Assembly: GCA_022483045.1 (NCBI GenBank) | Contig: JAKVOA010000001.1 | Location: 953,750 to 1,017,749, forward strand | DNA from: Oscillospiraceae bacterium | Lineage (GTDB): Bacteria; Bacillota; Clostridia; Oscillospirales; Acutalibacteraceae | Direction of reading: 5' to 3' | DNA length: 64,000 nt | In this document: positions 54,923-64,000 of the stretch, in pieces | Layout: each line of letters begins with the position of its first letter | Position numbering within the stretch: position 1 is the stretch's first letter | Position numbers and translations under genes: made by a program | The notes under the pieces: generated by a model | The model's input: the letters and a program-made list of their open reading frames with translations, nothing else | The model's database searches: none | Told to the model about the DNA's origin: nothing

Positions 54923-55618
54923 TTAAGCTTTCTTACTATCATGGTGCAGAGTGAATTTCTTTTCTTTGCCGTGGACTAAGCGGTCAATATTTGCATGGTG
55001 GCGCAAATCAATACATGCCGCCAAGAAACACAGCATCAGCGTTGTGACAACCATATAGGTCATAGATACCATACCGTTGCGGTAAAAAATCAGATAATTG
55101 AACATCCAGCCCCACAGCGGAAATGTACTGGCCGCAATGACAGAGCCAAGAGACACATACTTTGTGGTAATGGCAATGATTAAAAACAGCGAAAAATCGA
55201 CTGCGATAAGCGGCGGATAAATCATTAAAAGCACTGCAGCTGTAGTAAGCACGCCTTTGCCCCCGCGAAAACCAAAGTAAACGGGAAACATGTGCCCCAG
55301 TACGCAGGCAACGCCGGCAATATAAACACCATAGCGGGCAAGCTCAGTGCCACTGCCAAACACAGCGCCAAAAATGAGCATGCCGATAAAACAGGCCAGA
55401 ATGCCCTTGCCGAAGTCGCAGAAAATCGTCAACAGACCGGGCTTCATGCCAGCAGAGCGCAAAACATTCGTCATGCCGGCGTTTCCACTTCCCATGGTAC
55501 GGATATCTTTCTTATCAAATATTTTTGTAAAAATAATTGAAAAAGAAATACTGCCAAGCAAATAGCTGATTACAGCAGTGGCAATGGCGGCGACGATAAA
55601 GTTTACAGGATACTGCAT
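54923..55618 (-). CDS. plsY: glycerol-3-phosphate acyltransferase PlsY
   Basis: PlsY is the membrane enzyme that acylates glycerol-3-phosphate from acyl-phosphate in phospholipid synthesis. The 231-residue protein has about five membrane segments and the motifs GSGNAGMTNVLR near 42-53, GHMFPVYFGFRGGKGVLTT near 108-126 and a final basic tail (HHANIDRLVHGKEKKF). Length slightly above average. It follows der by about 105 bases and has GGGGAGG before the ATG. Confidence 0.95.
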   Translation of the reverse strand: MQYPVNFIVAAIATAVISYLLGSISFSIIFTKIFDKKDIRTMGSGNAGMTNVLRSAGMKPGLLTIFCDFGKGILACFIGMLIFGAVFGSGTELARYGVYIAGVACVLGHMFPVYFGFRGGKGVLTTAAVLLMIYPPLIAVDFSLFLIIAITTKYVSLGSVIAASTFPLWGWMFNYLIFYRNGMVSMTYMVVTTLMLCFLAACIDLRHHANIDRLVHGKEKKFTLHHDSKKA

Positions 55619-55723
55619 ATCGGTTCCTCCCCAGAAAACCAGATTTTATTGTCAGGCCGGATTTCCAATTCTGAAATGGGCCAGAGTGCCTGTAAGACCT
55701 AATGATTTGCAAACAAAAAGGAA

Positions 55724-57046
55724 TTAGTCTTTGCCGCGTTCCCGAACGATAAAGCGGACCGGTGTACCAACCAGACCGAATGTATCACGAATGCGGTTTT
55801 CAAGATAGCGCTGATAAGAGAAATGAAACAAATCAGCAGAGTTGACAAAACAGACAAAAGTAGGCGGCTGCGTACTGGCCTGTGTCATATAATAGATCTT
55901 TAGCCGATGTCCTTTGTCGGTTGGCGGCTGCACACGTGCAGTTGCCTGTGCCAAAACATCGTTCAGCACGCCGGTCGGAATCCGCATCCGGTTGGCAGCG
56001 GCTGCCTGTTTGATTGCTTCAAATAATTTATCTAAGCGCTGGCCGGTTTTTGCCGACAGAAACAAAATTGGCGCATAACTCATAAAGGAAAAGTCCTGCT
56101 GCATCTGTGTGTGCATGGACTCCATTGTACCCGTTTCTTTCGGAACAGCATCCCATTTATTGACAGCGACCACACAGCCCTTGCCCGCCTCGTAGGCAAG
56201 GCCGGCTACTTTTGAGTCCTGCTCCGTAAAGCCGGTGAGTGCATCAATCATAATGACACAGACATCTGCACGCTCCACTGCCATTTGTGCACGCAGAACA
56301 CTGTAGTGCTCGATTTGGTCGGTCACTTTGCTTTTACGGCGCAGACCGGCTGTATCAATAAAAATAAATTTCCCATAGGAATTGACTACTTCGGTATCGA
56401 TTGCATCCCGCGTAGTGCCGGCCATGTCTGAAACAATGCAGCGGTTTTCCCCGGAAATATAATTGATCAGAGAAGACTTGCCTACATTCGGCTTGCCGAT
56501 AACCGCCACATGAATGGCTTCATCGTCCTCCCCTTCCTCGGTTTCCTTGGGAAAATACGTCAAAACACGGTCAAGCAAATCGCCGGTACCGTGCCCATGC
56601 ACAGAAGAAATGGCAACCGGATCACCCAAGCCAAGGTTATAGAATTCATAGAATTCCGCCGGCGGGTCCCCCAGTGTATCACATTTATTGACACACAAAA
56701 TGACTGGACGGCCGCTTTTGCGAAGCATCGCTGCCACTTCTGCATCTGCAGCAGTCACACCCGCGCGTAAGTCGGTAATCATCAGAATAACATCTGCAGA
56801 ATCAATGGCAAGCTGAGCCTGGTTACGCATCTGCGAAAGAAGGATGTCGCTGGTGTTCGGCTCAATACCGCCAGTATCAATTAAAGTAAATTTGCGGTTA
56901 CACCATTCACACTCACCGTAAATACGGTCACGCGTAACACCGGGCGTATCATCAACGATAGACAGCCGCCGGCCGATCAATTTATTAAACAGCGTTGACT
57001 TACCGACATTTGGGCGGCCAACAACTGCGACAACGGGCTTAGACAT
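55724..57046 (-). CDS. der: ribosome biogenesis GTPase Der (EngA)
   Basis: Der is a double-GTPase needed for 50S assembly. Start ATG 57046 (TAGGAG upstream) gives 440 residues, with the first G domain GRPNVGKST near 10-18 and DTGG near 55-58. The second G domain is GKPNVGKSS near 183-191 with DTAGLRR near 230. A C-terminal KH-like domain follows. The frame stays open to 57301 but that part has no ribosome site and includes the promoter. Downstream plsY may be co-transcribed. Confidence 0.97.
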   Translation of the reverse strand: MSKPVVAVVGRPNVGKSTLFNKLIGRRLSIVDDTPGVTRDRIYGECEWCNRKFTLIDTGGIEPNTSDILLSQMRNQAQLAIDSADVILMITDLRAGVTAADAEVAAMLRKSGRPVILCVNKCDTLGDPPAEFYEFYNLGLGDPVAISSVHGHGTGDLLDRVLTYFPKETEEGEDDEAIHVAVIGKPNVGKSSLINYISGENRCIVSDMAGTTRDAIDTEVVNSYGKFIFIDTAGLRRKSKVTDQIEHYSVLRAQMAVERADVCVIMIDALTGFTEQDSKVAGLAYEAGKGCVVAVNKWDAVPKETGTMESMHTQMQQDFSFMSYAPILFLSAKTGQRLDKLFEAIKQAAAANRMRIPTGVLNDVLAQATARVQPPTDKGHRLKIYYMTQASTQPPTFVCFVNSADLFHFSYQRYLENRIRDTFGLVGTPVRFIVRERGKD

Positions 57047-57509
57047 TTTTTTCACTCCTACCAGTACTCTTAAAAACAGTCTGCAGCCGACACGACACAG
57101 CAGCAAACGGGAAATCAAAGAACTCTTATACAGAAGATTATGGCATTTTCTGCGCAGTTCGTCAAGCAAAGAATACAAAAACATCGGTCTGCCGCAAAAG
57201 CTCTTTATGCTTGCTGCGGCAAAGCAGCGTCTCGGCCCTATTTCGGCGTTTTTCTGTATACAAAAGATATCCAAATTGCATAAAACGCCGCCGGAACTCA
57301 CTTTCGTACAGATGAAAAGGCTTTATATCCCCTACTGGAAGCAGAAATCAGCCTTTCTGGTATGACGTGCATACACTGGATTTACTAACAATATACCCAC
57401 TCAGACAATGTACATGCACAAAGAAAAACAGGAGCTGCCTCGGCGCCGCAAAGCTTCGCCCTAAGAGACAACCCCTGGATTTTCCGGAAAACCAGCAGGA
57501 TACCCAATT
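57047..57509. other. 463-base intergenic region between rpmF and der
   Basis: Holds the der promoter (57137-57165), the rpmF 3' end and a GC-rich stretch with small inverted repeats (TTTTCCGGAAAA near 57480; a GGCGC-rich hairpin near 57440-57475). On the minus strand the frame at 57162-57332 is open for 56 codons, with an internal ATG at 57281 giving 39 residues, but no good ribosome site. I see no convincing gene here. Confidence 0.5.
57137..57165 (-). promoter_or_regulatory. der promoter
   Basis: Minus-strand TTGACG (57160-57165), 17-base spacer, CATAAT (57137-57142), about 90 bases before the der ATG. Confidence 0.7.
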
Positions 57510-57692
57510 TTAGATATCCTTTTTAATAACCTGTCTGCCGTTGTAATAACCGCAGTTGCCGCACACCTGGTGTGCAACTTTAAATGCACCACATTTTGGG
57601 CATTTCATCAGAGCAGGAGCGCTAATCTTCCATACACTGGAACGCCGTTTGTTCTGTCTTGCGCTGGAAATTTTACTTTTTGGTACCGCCAT
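57510..57692 (-). CDS. rpmF: 50S ribosomal protein L32
   Basis: A 60-residue L32 with the standard N-terminus MAVPKSKISSARQNKRRS and zinc-ribbon cysteines C31-x2-C34 and C44-x2-C47. It follows the DUF177 gene by 26 bases, the conserved yceD-rpmF arrangement. Confidence 0.97.
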   Translation of the reverse strand: MAVPKSKISSARQNKRRSSVWKISAPALMKCPKCGAFKVAHQVCGNCGYYNGRQVIKKDI

Positions 57693-57718
57693 GTCAGCAC
57701 CTCCTTAAATGACTCTGG

Positions 57719-58225
57719 TCAATTTATTAGTTGTTTCAGTACCTCTAGGCGGGGGTCAATCTGCTTGTGGCTGCAGCCGCACGGGCCGTCGTTTAAGTTC
57801 TTGCCGCAAACAGGGCAAAGCCCTTTGCAGTCTTCCCTGCACAAAAACTTAGTGGGAAGGGCCAAGAGGATATCTTCCTGCAAAAGCTGGTCTAAATCGA
57901 GCGAACCATCTTCCTGCAGAACGACATACCGGTCATCATCTGCGTCCTGCTCATTGGAAAGAGACGGAACGAGGACGTGAGAAAACTGATATGTCAAGCG
58001 CTTGTTGATTTGGGCCGCACAGCGGTCACACGGAACGGAAAAATCGAATGACACAGATACTTTCATCTGTGCAAACCCGCCGTGCATGTCCACTGTTCCC
58101 TCTACTACAACGGGGGAAACAAACGGATAGACCGCATCTACTGAAAGTTTTGAAAGGTCAAATGCATACTGAAGGGGAAGTGTTGTTCCATCTTCCTGTA
58201 TTTTCTTTTTCAAATTCAAAAGCAT
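57719..58225 (-). CDS. DUF177 (YceD) family protein
   Basis: A 168-residue YceD/DUF177 protein, a family that almost always lies just before rpmF and in other bacteria is tied to 23S rRNA maturation. It has the N-terminal beta region (LPLQYAFDLSKLSVDAVYPFVSPVVVEGTVD), the CDRCAAQINKRLTYQF segment near 87-102, and a C-terminal cysteine-rich part (CREDCKGLCPVCGKNLNDGPCGC). Start ATG 58225 has GAGGTG upstream. A perfect consensus promoter precedes it. Confidence 0.9.
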   Translation of the reverse strand: MLLNLKKKIQEDGTTLPLQYAFDLSKLSVDAVYPFVSPVVVEGTVDMHGGFAQMKVSVSFDFSVPCDRCAAQINKRLTYQFSHVLVPSLSNEQDADDDRYVVLQEDGSLDLDQLLQEDILLALPTKFLCREDCKGLCPVCGKNLNDGPCGCSHKQIDPRLEVLKQLIN

Positions 58226-58255
58226 AGTACACCTCAATACGCGCTACAATTTAGT

Positions 58256-58284
58256 ATTATAAACTCTGTACCGAACGATGTCAA
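58256..58284 (-). promoter_or_regulatory. promoter of the DUF177-rpmF operon
   Basis: Minus-strand TTGACA (58279-58284), 17-base spacer, TATAAT (58256-58261): a perfect sigma-A consensus, about 30 bases before the start. The strongest-looking promoter in the window. Confidence 0.85.
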
Positions 58285-58315
58285 GAAAAAAACAAAGAAA
58301 CGCGGAAATTGCAGG

Positions 58316-58358
58316 AAAAAGCCGCCGAAAGGCTATGCTGAGCGGCACTCCCGACGGC
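58316..58358 (-). terminator. probable terminator after the P-loop protein gene
   Basis: Minus-strand GCCGTCGG (58351-58358) pairs with TCGGCGGC (58321-58328, two G-U pairs) around a 22-base loop, followed by five U residues. It is 22 bases past the gene's stop. Confidence 0.55.
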
Positions 58359-58379
58359 GCTTTCTTTTTCGTTTTTAAC

Positions 58380-58796
58380 TTAGATTTCGGTAATGTACTG
58401 GCGGGCAGCGTCCGGAATCTCCGCTTTGTCAGCAGAAATCAGGAATGTGATGTTTGTGTTTGCCATAGCAGCCAGGGCATTCATCTTTTCTGCAAAAGGA
58501 ACCAGCTTCTGCAGATCGGGTCCCATAATCTTCAGTGTAGAATCGACAAAGATGTCGGTTACATCGTAATTGCCGGCGCAGATGCCGCTGATAAAGCCAA
58601 ACAGTGCCTCAGCACCCTTAATGCCATAGGCCTCGATATCTACCAAGCGGGCAGCATGGTCTACATCATAAGTAAGCTTCAGGCCCTTTTCGATAACAAC
58701 GACATTGCCTTTGGAGGAAGCAACGGCTGCGTTCGCGCTTTCGATCAGCTTTTTTGTCTTGCCAGAACCCTTTTTGCCTGTAATGAATGTAATCAT
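58380..58796 (-). CDS. small P-loop NTPase-like protein, function unknown
   Basis: A 138-residue protein starting MITFITGKKGSGKTKKLIE, with a clear Walker A (GKKGSGKT, 7-14). A later hydrophobic strand ending in Asp (VTDIFVDSTLKI near 80) could be Walker B, and ITFLISAD near 117 may be a sensor strand. It is far too small for a known helicase or kinase but matches a compact RecA/P-loop core. Databases often label such clostridial proteins 'ATP-binding' or PilT-like without evidence. It lies 38 bases after pgi and may be co-transcribed with it. Confidence 0.75.
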   Translation of the reverse strand: MITFITGKKGSGKTKKLIESANAAVASSKGNVVVIEKGLKLTYDVDHAARLVDIEAYGIKGAEALFGFISGICAGNYDVTDIFVDSTLKIMGPDLQKLVPFAEKMNALAAMANTNITFLISADKAEIPDAARQYITEI

Positions 58797-58834
58797 GTAA
58801 CTATCCCCTATTCTGTGTTATTGTATAGAGCGGC

Positions 58835-60175
58835 TTATTTGTTGAGCCGCGCCTCAAGTGCACCTTTTTGTTCTTCATAGCCGGGCTTGCCCAGCAACGC
58901 AAACATGTTTTTCTTGTAGCTTTCCACGCCGGGCTGGTTAAATGGATTGACCCCCAGCAGATAACCGGAAATGGCGCATGCTTTTTCAAAGAAATAAATC
59001 AGCTGGCCCAAGGAATCCTCTGAAAAATCAGGAACACGAATGACTGTATTGGGCACGCCGCCATCGGTATGGGCAAGCACGGTGCCCTCAAAAGCCTTTT
59101 CATTGACATAAGCCATTGTTTTTCCCTGCAGGAAATTGAGTCCGTCGATGTTCTGCGGGTCTTTGCCAATAGTAATTTCTTTTTTCGGCTTATCAAACAA
59201 AACCGTTGTTTCAAACAAGATGCGGCGGCCCTGCTGAATGTACTGCCCCATGGAGTGCAGGTCTGTAGAAAAGACAACAGACGCTGGGAACAGTCCCTTG
59301 TTATTTTTGCCTTCGCTTTCGCCGTACAGCTGCTTCCACCATTCATTCATCATGGTAAAGCATGGCTCATAGCTGACAAGAATTTCAATGGCCTTGCCCT
59401 TGCGGTACAGAATATTACGTGCTGCCGCATACTGGTAGCACGGATTTGCGGCAAGGTCATCGTTGTCATAAAGTTTCTGTGCTTTGGCAGCGCCGGCCAT
59501 CAGGGCATCAATATTCGCCCCGGCAACCGCAATCGGTAGCAGACCGACAGCAGTTAAAACGCTGTAGCGGCCGCCGACATCATCCGGCACGACAAAGGTT
59601 TCATAGCCCTCTTCATCTGCCAGATGCTTCAGAGTGCCCTTTTCTTTATCAGTTGTGCAGAAAATGCGCTCGCGGGCACCGTCTTTGCCATACTTTTTAA
59701 TCAGCAGCTCCCGCAGAACACGGAACGCAATTGAAGGCTCTGTTGTAGTGCCGGATTTGCTGATCATGTTGATAGAAACATCTTTGCCCTCGCACATCTC
59801 TACCACTTCGGCAAGAGCAGTGGAGCTAATGCCGTTGCCGACGAAATAGATGTCTGGGGTATCTTTTTTCAGCGTATTATAATTGTTTGATTTCAAAAAC
59901 TCAATTGCAGCGCGGGCACCAAGATAAGAGCCGCCAATACCGATAACGATAAAAATATTGCTGTTTTTCTGAACCCGCTTTGCAGCTGCTTTGATTCGGG
60001 CAAATTCTTCTTTATCATAGTCTGTAGGCAGGGTCACCCACCCTATAAAATCATTGCCTGCACCAGTCCCTGTGTGCAGCAGCTGATGGGCAAGCTTCAC
60101 CTGCGGAGCAAGGTCGTCGAATTCCTCTGGCGCAACAAAGTCGCTTAGGTACTTAGTTTCCAGCCGAATAGACAT
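58835..60175 (-). CDS. pgi: glucose-6-phosphate isomerase
   Basis: Interconverts glucose-6-phosphate and fructose-6-phosphate in glycolysis. The 446-residue enzyme is of the short bacterial PGI type with [18 protein letters not shown] near 79-96, SKSGTTTEP near 138, catalytic Glu in [12 protein letters not shown] near 288 and [12 protein letters not shown] (catalytic Lys) near 415-426. AGGAGGG precedes the ATG, and a promoter lies at 60221-60249. Confidence 0.97.
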   Translation of the reverse strand: MSIRLETKYLSDFVAPEEFDDLAPQVKLAHQLLHTGTGAGNDFIGWVTLPTDYDKEEFARIKAAAKRVQKNSNIFIVIGIGGSYLGARAAIEFLKSNNYNTLKKDTPDIYFVGNGISSTALAEVVEMCEGKDVSINMISKSGTTTEPSIAFRVLRELLIKKYGKDGARERIFCTTDKEKGTLKHLADEEGYETFVVPDDVGGRYSVLTAVGLLPIAVAGANIDALMAGAAKAQKLYDNDDLAANPCYQYAAARNILYRKGKAIEILVSYEPCFTMMNEWWKQLYGESEGKNNKGLFPASVVFSTDLHSMGQYIQQGRRILFETTVLFDKPKKEITIGKDPQNIDGLNFLQGKTMAYVNEKAFEGTVLAHTDGGVPNTVIRVPDFSEDSLGQLIYFFEKACAISGYLLGVNPFNQPGVESYKKNMFALLGKPGYEEQKGALEARLNK

Positions 60176-60220
60176 ATCGAATTCCCTCCTGAACTTTTAA
60201 GTGTTCTTCTGTTTGTTCAT

Positions 60221-60249
60221 ATTTTACAATATACTATAAGAATTTGCAA
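60221..60249 (-). promoter_or_regulatory. pgi promoter
   Basis: Minus-strand TTGCAA (60244-60249), 17-base spacer, TAAAAT (60221-60226), 46 bases before the pgi ATG. Confidence 0.65.
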
Positions 60250-60339
60250 GTGAAACCGCCAGAATTTCTATTTAGTTTCTTATCCCTGTTAAAAATGACG
60301 GTAAAAGATAAAGCGATAAAGCATTTTCAAGTAAAGTTT

Positions 60340-61488
60340 TTATACATACCACAAATTCATTAGCAGCAGCCGCAGCACCCGGGAAAAGGAAATCTGCCGA
60401 ACTGTTTCAGCAGCTGTAATCGGACGTGTACAGACCGGCCTGCCGCCAAGCGAATACGTGACTTCTCCCAATTTCTGTCCTTTTGCGACCGGTGCCTGCA
60501 CCGACGGGGCCAAAGTGATTTTTCCGGTGAGGCTGCCCTCCTGCCCCTTTTTGACAAGCAGTTTCCCGTCAAGGTCAGCTGTCACATTCACGTGCTCTGC
60601 CATACCGTTTTCAACTGGCACCGGTGACAGTGTCCCTTCAGGCTTTTTCAGCGGCACCATCGACCAGCCGGCAAATCCATAATTCAGCAGCGCAGCCGCT
60701 GTAGAAAAACGGTCTTTTGTGTTTCCTGCGCCCAACACGACGGCAATTAGCGAAAGGTTATTTCGCTGCGCAGTGGCGGAAATGCAGCTGCCCGCACTGC
60801 TGGTAGTCCCTGTTTTTAATCCAGTAATGCCTTTATAGGATTTCAGTAGTTTATTGGTATTGACCAGCTGTGTCTTCCCTCCACGCAGACTGTCCATCCA
60901 AATAGAAGTATAATTATAAATTCTTTTATGCTTAATCAATTCTCGGCTCATCAGCGCAACGTCATAGGCACTGGTCAGGTGACCTGCAGCGTCAAGGCCA
61001 TTGCAGTTTTTAAAAGTGGTTTCTTTCATGCTCAGTTCTTTGGCACGTGCATTCATTCGGGCGACAAAAGCTTCGTCGCTACCTGCTACATGCTCTGCAA
61101 GGACGACCGCTGCATCATTGGCACTCGCGACCACTGTGGCCTTGATGAGATCGCTGACCGACATGGTTTCTCCCTCTTTCAGCCAAATGTCGGACCCGCC
61201 CATAGACGCAGCGTGTGCACTTGCAGACAACATATCTGTCAAATGAATCTTGCCGCTGTCCAGTGCTTCCATCACCAGCAGAAGCGTCATGACTTTTGTC
61301 ACAGAAGCGCAGGCGCGTTTTTCATGCGGTGCTTTTTGGTAGAGGACCTCTCCGGTGGCAGCTTCCATCAAAACCGCCGCGGGTGCACGAACATCTGCTT
61401 TCTCATCCAGGGCATTTGCGCACACCGGCATCGAAGCAAAAATAAGCGCAGCAGACAAAACGGACGCCGTGATTTGTTTGACTTTCAT
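60340..61488 (-). CDS. D-alanyl-D-alanine carboxypeptidase (second copy)
   Basis: A second PBP5-like carboxypeptidase, 382 residues from ATG 61488 (GGAGGTG upstream). A signal peptide (MKVKQITASVLSAALIFASMPVCANA) precedes the SxxK active site ACASVTKVM near 62. SAN (VVASANDAAV) near 122 and KTG (GLKTGTTSSAGS) near 223 follow. The C-terminal beta domain ends with an amphipathic anchor (FSRVLRLLLMNLWYV). It is related to the copy at 50 kb but clearly divergent. The upstream region carries a sigma-E-like -10 sequence, so a spore-cortex role (DacB/DacF-type) is possible. Confidence 0.92.
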   Translation of the reverse strand: MKVKQITASVLSAALIFASMPVCANALDEKADVRAPAAVLMEAATGEVLYQKAPHEKRACASVTKVMTLLLVMEALDSGKIHLTDMLSASAHAASMGGSDIWLKEGETMSVSDLIKATVVASANDAAVVLAEHVAGSDEAFVARMNARAKELSMKETTFKNCNGLDAAGHLTSAYDVALMSRELIKHKRIYNYTSIWMDSLRGGKTQLVNTNKLLKSYKGITGLKTGTTSSAGSCISATAQRNNLSLIAVVLGAGNTKDRFSTAAALLNYGFAGWSMVPLKKPEGTLSPVPVENGMAEHVNVTADLDGKLLVKKGQEGSLTGKITLAPSVQAPVAKGQKLGEVTYSLGGRPVCTRPITAAETVRQISFSRVLRLLLMNLWYV

Positions 61489-61515
61489 TTCTGACACCTC
61501 CATACTTTTCATTTG

Positions 61516-61538
61516 ATTGTATGCAGAAGCAGCAGTAT
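61516..61538 (-). promoter_or_regulatory. candidate mother-cell (sigma-E-like) promoter of dac
   Basis: Minus-strand CATACAAT (61516-61523) equals the consensus sigma-E -10. ATA (61536-61538) lies 12 bases upstream, somewhat close for a -35. The predicted start is about 20 bases before the dac ATG. Confidence 0.3.
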
Positions 61539-61755
61539 TTAAGCGCAGTTTTATAGTCAAGAGTGCTCCTCTCACTCCTTATTGTCAAGCATTTTACTAT
61601 ACAGAGTATTTGGAGCTGAGGCTATTTTCCTTTTCACTTTTTATATGACAATCTTTTTACTTTACAGATAAAAATCCCTAAATTTCAATGTTTTTTCCTG
61701 TATTGCATTGATGTAAATCTAAATTACACTTCTAAAAAAGTATTTTCCCTTGTTC

Positions 61756-61794
61756 GTTTCTTTCTGTAAAGTAATATACTTTACAGAAAGAAAC
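61756..61794. repeat. 39-base near-perfect palindrome between eno and dac
   Basis: An 18-base arm (61756-61773), three-base centre and exactly complementary arm (61777-61794): GTTTCTTTCTGTAAAGTA and its reverse complement. Neither strand has a U-run after it, so it is not a standard terminator. Part of one arm is repeated at 61657-61668. Confidence 0.85.
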
Positions 61795-61836
61795 CTGCAG
61801 TACAAAGAAGTCACTGCAGATTTTCCCAACTTTAAT

Positions 61837-63168
<1,332 letters not shown>

Positions 63169-63263
63169 TTATGCTGCGAAAGATAGTCTTTCCCATTTTC
63201 TTTATTTCACTTGTAAAACTTCAGAAAAACGGTCTGCAAAAAATGATTGCCATGCAGTAAAGG

Positions 63264-63301
63264 AAATAAAAAAAGTCCGGCAGTCGTAAAGACTGCCGAA
63301 C
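63264..63301 (-). terminator. terminator of the O-antigen-ligase-like gene
   Basis: Minus-strand stem CGGCAGTC/GACTGCCG (63291-63298 with 63278-63285), five-base loop, then about seven U residues (63268-63274). It lies 26 bases past the ligase-like stop and upstream of eno. Confidence 0.8.
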
Positions 63302-63326
63302 TAAATTAGCAATTTTTAAAAATCTT

Positions 63327-64000
63327 TTAATCCATATAGCCTGGGCTTACCCTGCTTGTACTTGTATAGTAATAACTGCGAGACGTGGCAGGCACTGCCG
63401 ACTTCTTTTTGATGCAGATACCTGTTGCGGAAAACAGGATAAAGAAAAGCATACCGGTCTGCGTCCAGGAAATGGTGACATCTGTACAGCCATGCACCAA
63501 GGTCATTACCATGACAGAGAGGAAAAGCAGATCCGCATTGCAGGCATGTTTTCTGCGGATACGATGAACAATTTCACGCAGATAATGGACGCCAAAAATC
63601 ACCAGCACAGCACTGCCGATAATTCCGAAATTGAGCAGACAGTCCAAGTACAAATTGTGGCAGTGATAGGTAGGATAGGTTCCAAAAGCTTCATGGATCA
63701 TGCTGTAGGCGCGCATACCACGGCCAAGCAGCGGTGTCTGCGCAATGCCCTGCAGAGCGCCGTGCCAAATGGAAAGGCGCTGGTCTGTCGTGTAGGTAAT
63801 GGCTTCAATGCGGGGAAAGAGCTGCGGCAGCACACGATTCGCTGCAAAGAACAGCACAACAACACCAATATAAAGGCCGGCAAGTTTATTGCGGCGTTTA
63901 TACAGCAAAAATGCCAAGACTCCACAGGTCATTGCCGCTAAGGCCGACATGGAACTGCACAGATAGAGTCCCAGAAAATTCATGCCCAAAATGACCGTAT
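63327..64000 (-). CDS. O-antigen ligase/polymerase-like membrane protein (N-terminal part beyond window)
   Basis: The C-terminal 220-odd residues of a polytopic protein; the frame is open through base 64000. It has several membrane segments and the Wzy_C/O-antigen-ligase signature around YTTDQRLSIWHGALQGIAQTPLLGRGMRAYSMIHEAFGTYPTYHCHNLYLDCLLNFG (key features: R-x-x-x-W, G-x-G, HNxYLDxLLNFG). Such proteins join or polymerise surface glycans. The start is outside the window, so the length and full topology are unknown. The tail ends in a Ser/Tyr-rich stretch. Confidence 0.85.
   Translation of the reverse strand, partial: TVILGMNFLGLYLCSSMSALAAMTCGVLAFLLYKRRNKLAGLYIGVVVLFFAANRVLPQLFPRIEAITYTTDQRLSIWHGALQGIAQTPLLGRGMRAYSMIHEAFGTYPTYHCHNLYLDCLLNFGIIGSAVLVIFGVHYLREIVHRIRRKHACNADLLFLSVMVMTLVHGCTDVTISWTQTGMLFFILFSATGICIKKKSAVPATSRSYYYTSTSRVSPGYMD

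Larger units (their letters stand above)
61489..61836. other. 348-base intergenic region between eno and dac
   Basis: AT-rich. It contains the candidate sporulation promoter (61516-61538), a half-site TTACTTTACAGA (61657-61668), the 39-base palindrome (61756-61794), and an inverted repeat CTGCAGT/ACTGCAG (61795-61801 with 61813-61819). No gene is seen. Confidence 0.6.

Noticed and set aside
57047-57301. N-terminal extension of Der
   Set aside because: The extra 85 residues include the promoter and have no ribosome site; the family start is at 57046.
61795-61819. CTGCAGT/ACTGCAG inverted repeat as the eno terminator
   Set aside because: Only seven base pairs with an eleven-base loop and no U-run.

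Overview
The window looks like chromosomal core DNA from an anaerobic, spore-forming Firmicute of the Clostridia. Oscillospiraceae/Ruminococcaceae is my inference from gene order and gene content; no rRNA is present to confirm it. Sporulation genes include spoIIR, spoIVA, spoVM, a spoIVFB-like protease, spoIIIE/ftsK, a gerW-type ytfJ, a DUF3794/LysM coat-type protein and two D-Ala-D-Ala carboxypeptidases. The NfnAB electron-bifurcating transhydrogenase and a biotin transcarboxylase-like trio point to fermentative anaerobic metabolism. Almost every gene lies on the minus strand. The only clear plus-strand gene is rpmB (L28), which suggests the window sits on one replichore arm. I saw no prophage, insertion sequence, CRISPR array, tRNA or rRNA.

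Layout from low to high coordinate (transcription runs from high to low): tig-clpP-clpX-lon proteostasis cluster (1-5.6 kb; lon is cut by the window edge); metallophosphoesterase and threonine synthase (5.7-8 kb); rplS-lepB-rbgA-rnhB-yraN (8-11 kb); addB-addA recombination nuclease (11-18 kb); spoIIR, a DUF3006 protein, ftsK/spoIIIE and tepA (18-22.4 kb); spoIVFB-like protease and the paired radical-SAM genes TIGR03960/TIGR03936 (22.5-26 kb); nfnA-nfnB (26.2-28.5 kb); spoIVA and a DUF3794/LysM gene (28.6-31.7 kb).

There follows a long conserved housekeeping cluster: yicC-remA-gmk-rpoZ-priA-def-fmt-yugP-rsmB-rlmN-prpC-prkC-rsgA-thiN-(small membrane protein)-spoVM (31.8-45.8 kb). It matches the Bacillus order but lacks coaBC and rpe. 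After it come a transcarboxylase-like operon (45.9-49.1 kb), rluB-dac-ytfJ-DUF2953-scpB-scpA (49.3-53.7 kb), a second site-2 protease, rpmB, plsY and der (53.7-57 kb), rpmF with its DUF177 partner, a small P-loop protein, pgi, a second dac gene, eno, and a truncated O-antigen-ligase-like membrane protein (57.5-64 kb).

Many operon members overlap by 4-11 bases, which implies translational coupling. Good sigma-A-type promoters (about 17-base spacers) precede thrC, rplS, tepA, TIGR03960, nfnA, yicC, the carboxyltransferase, both sides of the rpmB/protease divergence, der, the DUF177-rpmF pair and pgi. Candidate sporulation-sigma promoters precede spoIIR, the DUF3794 gene and the second dac gene. 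The less ordinary points are the short spoVM gene with a GTG start, a 99-residue protein in the slot where spoIVFA normally lies, the transcarboxylase-like trio with a divergent 12S-like subunit, a histone-like basic tail on trigger factor, and a 39-base near-perfect palindrome between eno and dac.
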